Shown here: positions 34,400 to 43,563 of the stretch, piece after piece
Layout of the letters: each line of letters opens with the position of its first letter
Position numbering within the stretch: position 1 is the stretch's first letter
Assembly (NCBI GenBank): GCA_006226685.1
Contig: SBGG01000012.1
Location: 1 to 49,431, forward strand
Reading direction: 5' to 3'
Length of the DNA stretch: 49,431 nt
Origin: Sphingomonadales bacterium
GTDB taxonomy: Bacteria > Pseudomonadota > Alphaproteobacteria > Sphingomonadales > Sphingomonadaceae
Position numbers and translations under genes: made by a program
The notes under the pieces: model-generated
Databases searched by the model: none
Seen by the model: only the letters and a program-made list of their open reading frames with translations
What the model was told of the DNA's origin: nothing

Positions 34400-35551
34400 C
34401 TACTCCGCCTTTGGCTTCCGGTTGCCGTCGATATCGAACCGCATATCTTCGGGCAGGTCGATATGCGGGCGATCCCCAGCGCTAGCCATCCGGTTCTCCA
34501 CCCTGAACAGGAAGGCAAGGATGGTCGCCACCGCGACATAAAGCTGCTCATCGACGAGCTGCCCGGTCCGCGATGTGAAATAGAGTGCGCGGGTAAGCTC
34601 GGGATAGCGCAATACCGGCACCTGATTGGCCTCGGCCAGATCCTTGATTGCGAACGCCATCGCATCCAGCCCGCGCGCGACCACGACCGGCGCCGAATCC
34701 CGACCCGGCTTATAGCGTAGCGCGACCGCGAAGTGGGTCGGGTTCATCAGCACCACACTGGCTTCGGCCACCGCCTTGCGCGCGCTGCCCGAAAGGGTTT
34801 CGAACTGACGACGGCGAATATAGCCCTTCAGTTCCGGCGAGCCTTCGGATTCCTTATGCTCATCCTTGATGTCCTGCTTGCTCATCGCCAGGCGCTTGCC
34901 GCGCTGAAACATTTGCGAGGGAACGTCTATCCCGGCGACCAGCAGCAGCGCCCCCGCCATCACCAGACAGGCGGTAACGAAAATACCGCCCAATTCCGCC
35001 AGCGCGCCGTTAAGCCCCCCCGACCCCAGCACCGTAATTTCCGCCAGCCGACCCCAGATCAGCCATATGCCGATCGCGCCGAGCAGAATGACCTTGGCGA
35101 TCGACTTACCCAGTTCGATCAGGCCGTTGAGGCCGAACATGCGCTTCAGGCCATTGGCCGGATTGAGTTTCGATGCCTTGGGCATGAACGCGTTGGACCG
35201 GAAACCGAGCGACCCCAGCATTGCGGGCGCTGCAATCGCCGCGAACAAGGTCACCGCCATGATGCCACCGATCGGCCAGATCAGCCCCGAGGCCAGCGAC
35301 AGACCGCGCCGGGCCGGCTCGAAGCGCGTAACATCCTCCGCAGTGAAGCGCAGGCCGTTCACCAGCATTTCGCGAAATGCGCCCATCATCATCGGCCCGG
35401 CCATCGCCAGCCAGAGCGCGCCCGCCATCACCACCAACCCGGTCGCCAGCTCCCGCGACTGGAGGATGTCGCCTTCCTTGGCGGCGTCGCGCAGTTTCTT
35501 GGCTGTCGGTTTTTCGGTCTTTTCACCGCCGCCATTGCTGTTCTGGGCCAT
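34400..35551 (-). CDS. flhB: Flagellar export gate / substrate-switch protein FlhB
   Basis: This 383-residue export-gate protein controls the switch from hook to filament secretion by self-cleavage. N270-P271-T272-H273 (MNPTHFAVALRY) is the cleavage site. Four membrane helices lie at about 35-60, 90-112, 150-168 and 187-208. The start GGGEKTEKPTAKKLRDAAKEG is typical. Here flhB sits 2 bp after fliR rather than with flhA, which is not in the window. Confidence 0.96.
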   Translation of the reverse strand: MAQNSNGGGEKTEKPTAKKLRDAAKEGDILQSRELATGLVVMAGALWLAMAGPMMMGAFREMLVNGLRFTAEDVTRFEPARRGLSLASGLIWPIGGIMAVTLFAAIAAPAMLGSLGFRSNAFMPKASKLNPANGLKRMFGLNGLIELGKSIAKVILLGAIGIWLIWGRLAEITVLGSGGLNGALAELGGIFVTACLVMAGALLLVAGIDVPSQMFQRGKRLAMSKQDIKDEHKESEGSPELKGYIRRRQFETLSGSARKAVAEASVVLMNPTHFAVALRYKPGRDSAPVVVARGLDAMAFAIKDLAEANQVPVLRYPELTRALYFTSRTGQLVDEQLYVAVATILAFLFRVENRMASAGDRPHIDLPEDMRFDIDGNRKPKAE

Positions 35552-35553
35552 GG

Positions 35554-36336
35554 CTATTGTCCCCCGGCGATGATCTCTGCCTGATCGAGGCCCTGACGCA
35601 GCGCCTCGGCAATGCCCTGCGCCATGATCGGCGCGGCAATGGCCAGCAGGATGAGACCCGCGAGCAAGGCCACCGGCATACCAACTGCGAACAGGTTGAG
35701 CGACGGCGCCGAACGCGCCAGCATGCCCATCACCAGCTGAATCAGCACCAGCGCGAACCCGACCGGCAGGGCGACCGTCAGCCCGGCCCCCAGCAAGGCG
35801 CCGCCGAACATGACAAGGCCATATATCGCATCATTGGACAGCATCGGCCCGCCCGGTGGCAAGGCCTGATAGCTTTGCACCACATAGGCGATGAGCATCA
35901 GATGCCCGTCCATGCCCAGCAACAGGAAGGTAGCGAGGATGGAGAGGAACTGCCCCACCACCTGTGTGGACTGGCCCGATTGCGGATCGACCATCGACGC
36001 GAAACCAAGGCCCATCGCATTGGCGATCGTCTCGCCCGCGACGAAAGCGGCGGCATAGCCGATCTGGAGCGCGAACCCCATGGCAAGCCCGGCCAGCACT
36101 TCCCCTGCAACCAGCATGGCCCCCGCTATGCTGGCAATACCGCCGGGTGGCAATTCGAACACCACGCTGTTCATCGCCGCCATGCCGACGGCAAGGCTGA
36201 GGATCAGGCGCAGTTGCACCGGCACCGCGCGCGCGCCGAAAATGGGTGCGGCCAGAAACGCCGCGCCGGGGCGGATCATCGCGATCAGCCAGACCCAGAG
36301 CTGGTGCTCGACGCCGATGAAGCCGGATGCGAACAT
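35554..36336 (-). CDS. fliR: Flagellar export gate protein FliR
   Basis: This 260-residue membrane protein joins FliP and FliQ in the export channel. It has about six hydrophobic helices, with FGARAVPVQLRLILSLAVG, GLAMGFALQIGYAAAFVAGE and the conserved LGFASMVDPQSGQSTQVVGQF. It ends GIAEALRQGLDQAEIIAGGQ. It lies 18 bp after fliQ and 2 bp before flhB. Confidence 0.95.
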   Translation of the reverse strand: MFASGFIGVEHQLWVWLIAMIRPGAAFLAAPIFGARAVPVQLRLILSLAVGMAAMNSVVFELPPGGIASIAGAMLVAGEVLAGLAMGFALQIGYAAAFVAGETIANAMGLGFASMVDPQSGQSTQVVGQFLSILATFLLLGMDGHLMLIAYVVQSYQALPPGGPMLSNDAIYGLVMFGGALLGAGLTVALPVGFALVLIQLVMGMLARSAPSLNLFAVGMPVALLAGLILLAIAAPIMAQGIAEALRQGLDQAEIIAGGQ

Positions 36337-36354
36337 GGATCGCCGCGCCCTGCC

Positions 36355-36630
36355 CTAACTCGCCAGTATCTGGGGAATGCGTTCGAATATGTCGCGCGCG
36401 AAATCGGCGATCAGGAACATAATCGAACCGCCGAACAGGGTCAGCATGACCGCAACGACGATCAGCTTGGGCACGAAGCTCAGCGTCTGTTCGTTGATCG
36501 AGGTCGCCGCCTGAATCATGCCGAGCACCACACCGGTAATCAGCGCAGGGATCAGGATCGGCGCGGCCGCAAGCGCGGTGATCCACAGCGCCTGCTGCGC
36601 GATGCCGACGAAGAAATCCGAATTTTCCAT
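36355..36630 (-). CDS. fliQ: Flagellar export gate protein FliQ
   Basis: This 91-residue protein has two membrane helices (LWITALAAAPILIPALITGVVLGMI-type first helix and LIVVAVMLTLFGGSIMFLI-type second) flanking the conserved loop QAATSINEQTLSFVPK. ATG 36630 (MENSDFFVG) matches the family; the frame to 36699 overlaps fliP. It lies 19 bp after fliP. Confidence 0.95.
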   Translation of the reverse strand: MENSDFFVGIAQQALWITALAAAPILIPALITGVVLGMIQAATSINEQTLSFVPKLIVVAVMLTLFGGSIMFLIADFARDIFERIPQILAS

Positions 36631-36649
36631 CTGTTCCCGCCTCCGCCGT

Positions 36650-37459
36650 TCAGACCGCGAACGATCCCGCGAGCGATCCCATGGTGAGCGCCCAGCCATC
36701 CACCATCACGAACAGCAGCAGCTTGAACGGCATCGAGATGATCGTCGGCGACAGCATCATCATGCCGAGCGACATCAGGGTCGAAGCGACGACAAGGTCG
36801 ATGATGAGGAATGGCAGGAAGATCATGAACCCGATCTGGAACGCGGTCTTGAGTTCGCTCGTCACAAAAGCGGGCAGCAGGATCGAAAAGGGCACATCGG
36901 CCACGGTCCGATACTCCGGCGCTTCGGCAAGGCCTGAAAACATGCGCAGATCGCTCTCGCGCGTCTGCTTCGCCATGAAGCTGTGGAACAGCTTGCCCGA
37001 GCGGCCTACCGCTTCCTCGATGCTGATCTGGCCCGCGCCATAGGGCGTGAAGGCCTGCTGGTTCACGGCATCGATGGTCGGACGCATCACGAAAATCGAA
37101 AGGAATAGCGCCAGGCCGACCAGCACCTGATTGGGCGGCGTCTGCTGCAGCCCCAGCGCCTGACGCAGCAGCGACAATACGATAATGATACGGGTGAAAC
37201 TGGTCATCATCAGGATGAGCGACGGCAGCACCGTCAACAGGCTCATCAGGATGAGGATTTGCAGGGACAGCGACAGCGGCGCGCCATTGCCGGATACATC
37301 GCCCAGCGCGCGGGTCAGCGCGCCCGCCGGAATGCCGGTCGGGGATGCTGGCGCCGGAGCGGCAGGCACCGCCTGTGCCAGCGCCGGATGAGCGACCAGC
37401 ACTGCCGCCCCCGCGCCAAGCAAGCCGGCTATGAGCGCCTTAGTAACGCGCACGATCAT
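36650..37459 (-). CDS. fliP: Flagellar export gate protein FliP
   Basis: This 269-residue core channel protein has a cleavable signal peptide ([18 protein letters not shown]). The family blocks follow: [22 protein letters not shown], the [18 protein letters not shown] helix, TRESDLRMF, and [19 protein letters not shown] at the end. ATG 37459 is chosen (a TTG lies four codons upstream); it overlaps the fliO end by 20 bp, implying coupling. Confidence 0.96.
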   Translation of the reverse strand: MIVRVTKALIAGLLGAGAAVLVAHPALAQAVPAAPAPASPTGIPAGALTRALGDVSGNGAPLSLSLQILILMSLLTVLPSLILMMTSFTRIIIVLSLLRQALGLQQTPPNQVLVGLALFLSIFVMRPTIDAVNQQAFTPYGAGQISIEEAVGRSGKLFHSFMAKQTRESDLRMFSGLAEAPEYRTVADVPFSILLPAFVTSELKTAFQIGFMIFLPFLIIDLVVASTLMSLGMMMLSPTIISMPFKLLLFVMVDGWALTMGSLAGSFAV

Positions 37460-37703
37460 CGCCTTCCGCAAGTTTCTCGATCCGCCCGCGCGTCACCGAC
37501 ACGAGCAGGCGCTTGCCGTCAAATTCGACGACCGCAAGCTTGCCGAACGTGCCCATGGGCAGCATCTCGACAAGCTTGATCGCCCGGTCGCCCTGCGCGC
37601 CGATCAGGCCCGGCTGATATTTGCGCCAGAACCAGAGCGCGCCATAGGCCATGCCGCCCACCAGCGGCAGCAGCACCAGCAGCTTGATGAAATACCAGGT
37701 CAT
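37440..37703 (-). CDS. fliO: Flagellar export protein FliO
   Basis: This short 87-residue FliO has one N-terminal membrane helix ([23 protein letters not shown]) and a small cytoplasmic domain ([31 protein letters not shown]). It helps FliP assemble. It lies 4 bp after fliN and overlaps fliP. Confidence 0.88.
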   Translation of the reverse strand: MTWYFIKLLVLLPLVGGMAYGALWFWRKYQPGLIGAQGDRAIKLVEMLPMGTFGKLAVVEFDGKRLLVSVTRGRIEKLAEGDDRARY

Positions 37704-37707
37704 GGGA

Positions 37708-38034
37708 TTAGTTGCGCCGCTCGACGCCGGCCATCATTGCCTCCGTGCTGGCGACATCGACCACGCGAATGCCATAGCGGCCGTTAACCGTCACCACCTC
37801 GCCGCGCGCGATCAGCGCGCCGTTGACCATGATATCGAGCAGGTCGTCGGCCTGACGATCCAGTTCCACGACGCTGCCTTCGGCAAGGTCCATGATCTCC
37901 GACAGGCGCAGGCTGGTCGAACCAACCTCGACCGTGAGCCGAACCGGAATGCTGGAGAGCAGATGATATTGCGGACTGGCGTTCATCTTGCCGATCGCGC
38001 TCTCCATCTTCGGGGCTTCACTCATGTCGCTCAT
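37708..38034 (-). CDS. fliN: Flagellar switch protein FliN
   Basis: This 108-residue C-ring protein is a single SpoA-type domain (IPVRLTVEVGSTSLRLSEIMDLAEGSVVELDR...GEVVTVNGRYGIRVVDV). It forms the lower C ring with FliM and docks the FliH-FliI complex. Its ATG overlaps the fliM stop (ATGA). The N-terminal 25 residues are methionine-rich and carry no evident CheY-binding motif. Confidence 0.95.
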   Translation of the reverse strand: MSDMSEAPKMESAIGKMNASPQYHLLSSIPVRLTVEVGSTSLRLSEIMDLAEGSVVELDRQADDLLDIMVNGALIARGEVVTVNGRYGIRVVDVASTEAMMAGVERRN

Positions 38035-38918
38035 ACTGTCTGGTCCTTACTCATCTTTTCAATCATGAAGGCCGCGTGGCCATTTTGTTCGCCGACCGTC
38101 CCGTGAGCCAGCACCCGGTTGCCAACAATCAGCGGCAGGTTGCGGGCAATATTGACGGGGATAACATCGCCGTTTTTCAGGTTCAGCAGTTCGGAAAGGG
38201 TCAGGTTCGGGCGCGCCAGCACGGTCTTCGCCGGCAGGCGGATATCGCCCATCCGGCGGGCGATACGGGCCTGCCACAGGGGGTCGCGATGCCTTATCTC
38301 ATCGGGGGAATTGGTGGCGAGCAGCGGTTCGAGCTGATGCAGCGCAACCAGCGGAAACATCAGTTCGACCGGCCAGTTCTCGTCCCGGCCGATCGAAACC
38401 GAAAAACTCTGGCTCAAAAGCTGGTCGCTCGCTTCGGCAAACACCAGCGCCTGCGGGTCGCACTCCCGCCCCGCCAGTGCCATTTCCATCGGTAGCAGGT
38501 CCGACCATGTGCGGATCAGCGCCTTCATGATTTCATCGGAAATGCGGGCCAGAACCCGTTCTTCGCTGCGCGTGAACTCGGTCCGGTCGGCGGGAGCGGG
38601 ACGCATGCCGGATCCGCCGAAAAACCGGTCGACCACCGCCCAGATCATCGCCGGATCGAGCCGGACCAGAACCATGCCCTTGAGCGGGTGCAGCCTGTAG
38701 GTCGACAGCGCGCAAAAGCCGGGCGCCATCGCCGACCACAGGTCGTAATTGACCATTTCGGCGGACTGCGTCGCGATAACGGGTTTTACGCCGAAGACCG
38801 GTTCGATCATCGTGCGGATATGGCGCGCCATGCGTTCGCCCAGCCGGTCCATGCCGGCAAGCGAAACAGGCGCCTGCGGTTCGGAAGCCCCGAACTTATA
38901 AGGTTGTACGTCGTCCAT
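38031..38918 (-). CDS. fliM: Flagellar switch protein FliM, lacking the usual N-terminal CheY-binding peptide
   Basis: This 295-residue C-ring protein has the middle domain (YRLHPLKGMVLVRLDPAMIWAVVDRFFGGSG) and C-terminal SpoA domain (LPAKTVLARPNLTLSELLNLKNGDVIPV). It starts MDDVQPYKFGASEPQAP and has no LSQxEIDALL-type peptide, which normally binds phosphorylated CheY. The start is fixed because an in-frame TAA directly precedes the ATG. Family members are usually 320-335 residues. It lies 50 bp after fliL. Confidence 0.95.
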   Translation of the reverse strand: MDDVQPYKFGASEPQAPVSLAGMDRLGERMARHIRTMIEPVFGVKPVIATQSAEMVNYDLWSAMAPGFCALSTYRLHPLKGMVLVRLDPAMIWAVVDRFFGGSGMRPAPADRTEFTRSEERVLARISDEIMKALIRTWSDLLPMEMALAGRECDPQALVFAEASDQLLSQSFSVSIGRDENWPVELMFPLVALHQLEPLLATNSPDEIRHRDPLWQARIARRMGDIRLPAKTVLARPNLTLSELLNLKNGDVIPVNIARNLPLIVGNRVLAHGTVGEQNGHAAFMIEKMSKDQTV

Positions 38919-38968
38919 TTACCAGTCCCCAGCCCTCGGCCAGGGGCGATACCCGGCTTTGGACGGGC

Positions 38969-39613
38969 CTATTGAATAACGAAATTGGTAAAATAAACGT
39001 TATCGATACCCGAATAGCCGGTTTTTTCGCGTAATATCCGGTTAATCAGCACGGTCAGTTTCTTCTGAAGAGCCTGCTTCCCCTGGGGCGTGGAGAGCTC
39101 AAGCTCCTGTTCCTGCGACAAAAGCATCAGGACCGCAGAGCGGATTGCCATTTCATGCGTCTTCACCGCCTGAATGACGCGATCATCATAATAAGTGGAA
39201 ACGGCCAGCGCGATCTGGACCAGCGAATCGGTATCGGCAAGGTTGGAGGTATAGGGGGCCGGCATCTGGAAATAGGTCGCCTGATAGGCGGAAATATCCT
39301 TCGGCCGCGGCAGATCTACCCCACCCTTGGGCAGTTTGAACCCATGCCCCGCGGCACCGGCTTCGCCGCCGCCCTCGCCATGCCCCTCTTCGCCGCCGCC
39401 GAACTTCCCGGCAATCGCTACGGGGTCTTCACCCTTCAATACAAGGCGAGGCTTGGCCGGGTCCTCCTTTGGCCCTTCTTCGGCATGGCTGAAGGCACCC
39501 GCTGCATAGAGACCGCCCGCAACACCCGCGCCCCCCATCATCACGGCAACGAGGATGATGAGGATCATCCGTCCCTTGCCGCCCGGTTTTTTCGGCGCTG
39601 CTTCATCACTCAT
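38969..39613 (-). CDS. fliL: Flagellar basal-body protein FliL
   Basis: This 214-residue stator-associated protein has one membrane helix (MILIILVAVMMGGAGVAGGLYAAGAF) near the N-terminus. A glycine/glutamate/histidine-rich linker follows (about 70-90, EEGHGEGGGEAGAAGHG). The periplasmic domain ends VLINRILREKTGYSGIDNVYFTNFVIQ as in the family. It lies 37 bp after fliK. Confidence 0.94.
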   Translation of the reverse strand: MSDEAAPKKPGGKGRMILIILVAVMMGGAGVAGGLYAAGAFSHAEEGPKEDPAKPRLVLKGEDPVAIAGKFGGGEEGHGEGGGEAGAAGHGFKLPKGGVDLPRPKDISAYQATYFQMPAPYTSNLADTDSLVQIALAVSTYYDDRVIQAVKTHEMAIRSAVLMLLSQEQELELSTPQGKQALQKKLTVLINRILREKTGYSGIDNVYFTNFVIQ

Positions 39614-39650
39614 ATGTGCGGTCCCACCCGTTCGGTTTCACGGCCGAGAC

Positions 39651-41813
39651 TCACGCATAACGTGCGCTATCGGCCTTGCCCTGTGCCGCAGCGGCAGAAT
39701 CCATCGCTGCGACATCCCTGATAACGGTTCTGGTGAACGAAGATTTAGGGCTGTTATCGCCGGAATTTCCGCCCGCACCCCCTGAGCCGAAGCCCATCAT
39801 GTCCTGGCGCGTGCCGGACTGGTTCCCCTGCCCGCCGCTCTGAGCGAAAGAGGCCTGTGCCTGCTGCCCACCCGAATTCTGGCCATTTTGCCCGCCATTC
39901 TGCCCCATGTCGCCGCGCTGGGTATCGGCGGCAGGCGCGATACGATCGATCCGTACATCGCCGATGCGCACCGCGGCCATCTGCGCATCCTGCACCAGCC
40001 GGGCCTGATCCTTGCTCAACGCCGCCTGAGCCGCTTCATTGTCGACCGTCATGCGCACATCGGCCCCATCGGTTCCGGGGGCGATTTCGACCTGCACCAT
40101 ACCAAGGGTCGGAGAGGCGATGCGAAAACTGCCATGGCCGGGATTGCTCGCCATGCCGGCAATTTCGCGAGCGATATCATCGATCCACTGGCCGCTCACC
40201 CCCATGTCGATCACCTGCTGACCAAGCGTCGCGCCGACACCGGACAGCGATAGGGAAGGCGTAACGCCGAGGCCAGTATTGACCGCCGCGCTCGCAGCAG
40301 AACCGGTCGAAGACAGGATATCCGGGGACGCAGCAGGAGCAGCCAAGCCCATGTCCCCTCGCCCTGTCCCACGCCCATCGGAGACCCCTGTCGAAAGAAG
40401 CGCACCGTCATTGCCTGTATCCTGCGATACCGGTTCACCGTCATGCCCCATGACGGTGCCTTCAGCCCCCTGACCCGCCACCACCGACTGGGCCGTTGCG
40501 ATCGCCAGAGGAGAAACCTGCATGGCCGCCTGATCCCGTTTCGACCGGACCGACATGCCGATGGTCTGATCCGCCAGTCGCTCAGCAACCCGAGCAATGA
40601 CGGGCTGCGCCCGGTCCGATGCCTGTTCGGTGGCGACGGCCACCCCCGGTCGCCGGACCGGAATATTATCACCCTCCATTGCGGGAGCGGCAGGCGTGGC
40701 AGCGGACGCTGCGTTCTCACTGGATCGCCCGGATGGCATGGCCCCGGCCTGCCGGTCCGGAGTTCGGGCGGCACCCTCTGCCTTTGCGGGAAGATCGGAT
40801 TTCACCATATCAGGCAGGGCCGTCGCTTCCCCCGGACGGGCAGGGCGAGATGCCTGTTCGGTGGCGACGGCCAGCCCCGGTCGCCGGACCGGAATATTAT
40901 CACCCTCCATTGCGGGAGCGGCAGGCGTGGCAGCGGACGCTGCGTTCTCACCGGATCGCCCGGATGGCATGGCCCCGGCCTGCCGGTCCGGAGTCCGGGC
41001 GGCACCCTCTGCCTTTCCGGGAAGATCGGATTTGACCATATCGAGCAGGGCCGTCGCTTCCCCCGGATGGGCTGGACGGGAGGCATTGGCGACCGGTGCG
41101 TCGTCATCGGGGCCTTCCCCTGCCCCCGGCTCCGAAACTACTGCCGAAGCCGTCCCGGTTCCGTCATCCATAGCAGGGCTGGCAGGAATCGCCTCTGCAA
41201 TAGCAGCATCGCCCGCAATATCACCCGAGGCAACGGTCCCGGCCTGAGCCGCGGGAAGAGCAGAAACAGCGCGCCCCTCGCTCCGGCCCCGTACCCCTCC
41301 GCCATCAACCTTCTCGGCTTTTCCAGCATTGGGGGCAGCCTTGGTCGTCGCGCCCAGATCAGCTGACACGATCAACGCAAGCGCCGGGGTGGCGGCACCT
41401 GCGCGGTCGCCACCGTCCCCCTCTCCCACGACGCGCTTCTCATCCGTCGATTTGCGCCGCCGGGTTCCAGGGGAGGTCTCTGCGTTTTCCTTACTCTCGC
41501 CCCTGACGCCATTCTGTCCTTTCCCGTTCCCGGAAATCGCGGAGACCGTCGCTGCTTCAGCGGCTTCGGCGCCGGTCTTGCCGGTCACCGCTTGCCCGAT
41601 GGTCGCGTCCGTTTGCTTCGCGCTTTTCCCGCGAGACGAAATATCCTGCCCCGCCGCCGGGGCCGTTACACCGACCTGTGCCTCCATCATGGAAGCAAAA
41701 TCGCCCAATGCGCCCCCGCCGGAACCGGCCTTGCCCTTCCCGCTCCCGCTCAGCGACAGAACGCTGCCGGTTTTCCCCGCGCCGCCAGCGCTGGTCAACA
41801 TATCGACGCTCAT
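39651..41813 (-). CDS. fliK: Flagellar hook-length control protein FliK
   Basis: This 720-residue secreted ruler sets hook length and triggers the FlhB switch. The conserved C-terminal domain (about 540-650) includes WIDDIAREIAGMASNPGHGSFRIASPTLGMVQVEI and DNEAAQAALSKDQARLVQDA. The rest is low-complexity and alanine/glycine-rich. A 77-residue unit (RPAHPGEATALLDMVKSDLP ... VATEQAS) is repeated in tandem near the middle, lengthening the ruler. It is much longer than the 400-residue enteric FliK. Its start overlaps the fliJ end in ATGA. Confidence 0.9.
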   Translation of the reverse strand: MSVDMLTSAGGAGKTGSVLSLSGSGKGKAGSGGGALGDFASMMEAQVGVTAPAAGQDISSRGKSAKQTDATIGQAVTGKTGAEAAEAATVSAISGNGKGQNGVRGESKENAETSPGTRRRKSTDEKRVVGEGDGGDRAGAATPALALIVSADLGATTKAAPNAGKAEKVDGGGVRGRSEGRAVSALPAAQAGTVASGDIAGDAAIAEAIPASPAMDDGTGTASAVVSEPGAGEGPDDDAPVANASRPAHPGEATALLDMVKSDLPGKAEGAARTPDRQAGAMPSGRSGENAASAATPAAPAMEGDNIPVRRPGLAVATEQASRPARPGEATALPDMVKSDLPAKAEGAARTPDRQAGAMPSGRSSENAASAATPAAPAMEGDNIPVRRPGVAVATEQASDRAQPVIARVAERLADQTIGMSVRSKRDQAAMQVSPLAIATAQSVVAGQGAEGTVMGHDGEPVSQDTGNDGALLSTGVSDGRGTGRGDMGLAAPAASPDILSSTGSAASAAVNTGLGVTPSLSLSGVGATLGQQVIDMGVSGQWIDDIAREIAGMASNPGHGSFRIASPTLGMVQVEIAPGTDGADVRMTVDNEAAQAALSKDQARLVQDAQMAAVRIGDVRIDRIAPAADTQRGDMGQNGGQNGQNSGGQQAQASFAQSGGQGNQSGTRQDMMGFGSGGAGGNSGDNSPKSSFTRTVIRDVAAMDSAAAAQGKADSARYA
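40618..41079. repeat. 231-bp tandem duplication inside fliK
   Basis: The unit at 40618-40848 is repeated at 40849-41079 with only about a dozen differences in 231 bp. The period of 77 codons keeps the frame. High identity implies a recent duplication or ongoing conversion. Confidence 0.9.
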
Positions 41814-42238
41814 TCCTGTCCCCTCTGTTGCATGGTGCGATAGCGCGGGATAGCGGCGAGACGGGCTTCCTGCCGTTCCTCCGCATCCGCATGGGCGCGC
41901 TCTTTCAGCCGCACCGCAATTTCCCGGTCGCGATTGGCCGCGACCTCTATGCCCTGCTTCTGATCGACGACCTTACGCGCATCATAGAGCGCACCATCCA
42001 GCTGGCGTCCGGCCCGTTCCAGCCGGTCGGCCAGTTCGCGATAGGCGGCGAAGGTGCCGCCCATCTGCCGGGGGTCCGCCCTGTACAGCTCCGAACGGAC
42101 ATTGTGCAGGCGCTGCGCATTATGGGCGATGCTGTCCACCTGTTCGCGCGCGCGCATCGTTTCGGCGACCGCCATCGCATGTTGCGCCTCCCGCACACGC
42201 ACAAGCCGCTGACGCCGGGAGACGGTCTTCCTGTTCAT
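41810..42238 (-). CDS. fliJ: Flagellar export chaperone/ATPase stalk FliJ
   Basis: This 142-residue, almost wholly helical protein is a long coiled coil (heptads through REAQHAMAVAETMRAREQVD and YDARKVVDQKQGIEVAANRD). It should form the central stalk of the FliI ATPase. FliJ sequences diverge widely, so position between fliI and fliK is the strongest evidence. It overlaps both neighbours by 4 bp. Confidence 0.8.
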   Translation of the reverse strand: MNRKTVSRRQRLVRVREAQHAMAVAETMRAREQVDSIAHNAQRLHNVRSELYRADPRQMGGTFAAYRELADRLERAGRQLDGALYDARKVVDQKQGIEVAANRDREIAVRLKERAHADAEERQEARLAAIPRYRTMQQRGQE

Positions 42239-43563
42239 GCGCCGAACTCCGCGATCAGGCTGTTGATGCTGTCATCCAGGCCGATCTGGCTCTTCGCGCT
42301 CTGCCGCAGGAAATCGAGCAGTTGCTGGCGCCGCGACACCGCCTCGTCGATCAGCGGGTCATTACCGGGACGATAAGCCCCCATCAGGATGAGATCGCGA
42401 TTTTCCTCATAAGCGGCCCAGAGCGCGCGATACATAGCGGCGGCGCGCAAATGCTCCTCGTTCGTCACGTCCGCCATCACGCGGGAAAGCGACTTGCCGA
42501 TATCGATCGCCGGAAAGATCGCCTGCTCGGAAAGATGCCGCGACAGCACGATATGCCCGTCGACGATCGCCCGAGCGGCATCGACGATCGGGTCGTCGGT
42601 ATCATCGCCATCGGCCAGCACCGTGTAGAGCGCGGTGATCGATCCGCCGGTGCGCACATCGACACCCGCCCGCTCGACCAGACGCGGGATCAGCGCCAGC
42701 GCCGAGGGCGGATAGCCCTTCATCGCCGGGGGTTCGCCCAGCGACAGGCCGATTTCGCGCTGCGCATGGGCGCAGCGGGTCAGGCTGTCGATCAGCAGCA
42801 GCACCTTTTTGCCACGCGACCGGAAATATTCGGCAATGGCGGTCGCCCGCGCGGCGGCACGCAGACGCAGCACCGGCGGATGATCGGCCGGAACCGCAAC
42901 GACGATGCTTTTTCGCATCATCCCGCCCGATAATTTGGTTTCGAGGAAATCCGCGACTTCCCGCCCGCGTTCGCCGATCAGGCCGGCAACGACCACATCG
43001 GCCTCGGCCCCCGCGATCATCTGTCCCATCAGCACAGACTTGCCGACGCCGGAGCCTGCAATGATCGCTATGCGCTGCCCGCGCCCGGCGGTGAGCAACG
43101 CGTTGACCGCGCGCACGCCGAGATCGAACGGCTCGGTCACCCGGCCGCGATCCAGCACATTGCCGCGCACACCGTTAAGCGGCCAGAGTCCCTGCGCCAG
43201 CACCGGCCCCTTGCGATCCAGCGGCTGGCCCATCGCATCGATCACCCGACCGATCAGGCCTTCGCCGACCTGCACCATATTGGCGGCATTATCCGGTTCG
43301 ACCCGCGCGCCATTACCAAGCGGCGCGCCTTCATCCAGCGGCACCAATATTGCGCGATTGCCGCGGAAACCGACCAGTTCGGCCCGCGCGATGCTGCCAT
43401 CAGAAGCGGCGATCCGTGCGCCGGTGCCGATCGGGCGGTTAAAGCCGGTCACTTCCAGCATGCCCGCCTCATGGCTGACCAGTCGCCCGATCGGGCGCGG
43501 CGCATCATTCAGCACCACATGATCGAGCAGCTTTTCGGCGTGGGCGAGCGCAGCGGCGATCAT
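42235..43563 (-). CDS. fliI: Flagellum-specific export ATPase FliI
   Basis: This 442-residue F1-like ATPase powers substrate unfolding and entry. The Walker A motif is GSGVGKS at 170-176, and the Walker B region is VLLLIDSLTR at about 254-263. Other family marks are GERGREVADFLE, YPPSALALIPRLVERAG and ISLSRHL-like sequence (HIVLSRHLSEQAIFPAID). It overlaps fliH and fliJ by 4 bp. Confidence 0.96.
   Translation of the reverse strand: MIAAALAHAEKLLDHVVLNDAPRPIGRLVSHEAGMLEVTGFNRPIGTGARIAASDGSIARAELVGFRGNRAILVPLDEGAPLGNGARVEPDNAANMVQVGEGLIGRVIDAMGQPLDRKGPVLAQGLWPLNGVRGNVLDRGRVTEPFDLGVRAVNALLTAGRGQRIAIIAGSGVGKSVLMGQMIAGAEADVVVAGLIGERGREVADFLETKLSGGMMRKSIVVAVPADHPPVLRLRAAARATAIAEYFRSRGKKVLLLIDSLTRCAHAQREIGLSLGEPPAMKGYPPSALALIPRLVERAGVDVRTGGSITALYTVLADGDDTDDPIVDAARAIVDGHIVLSRHLSEQAIFPAIDIGKSLSRVMADVTNEEHLRAAAMYRALWAAYEENRDLILMGAYRPGNDPLIDEAVSRRQQLLDFLRQSAKSQIGLDDSINSLIAEFGA

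Noticed and set aside
35377..36687. 436-codon plus-strand open frame
   Set aside because: Antisense to flhB, fliR and fliQ; composition is histidine/glutamine/arginine-rich, as expected for a shadow.
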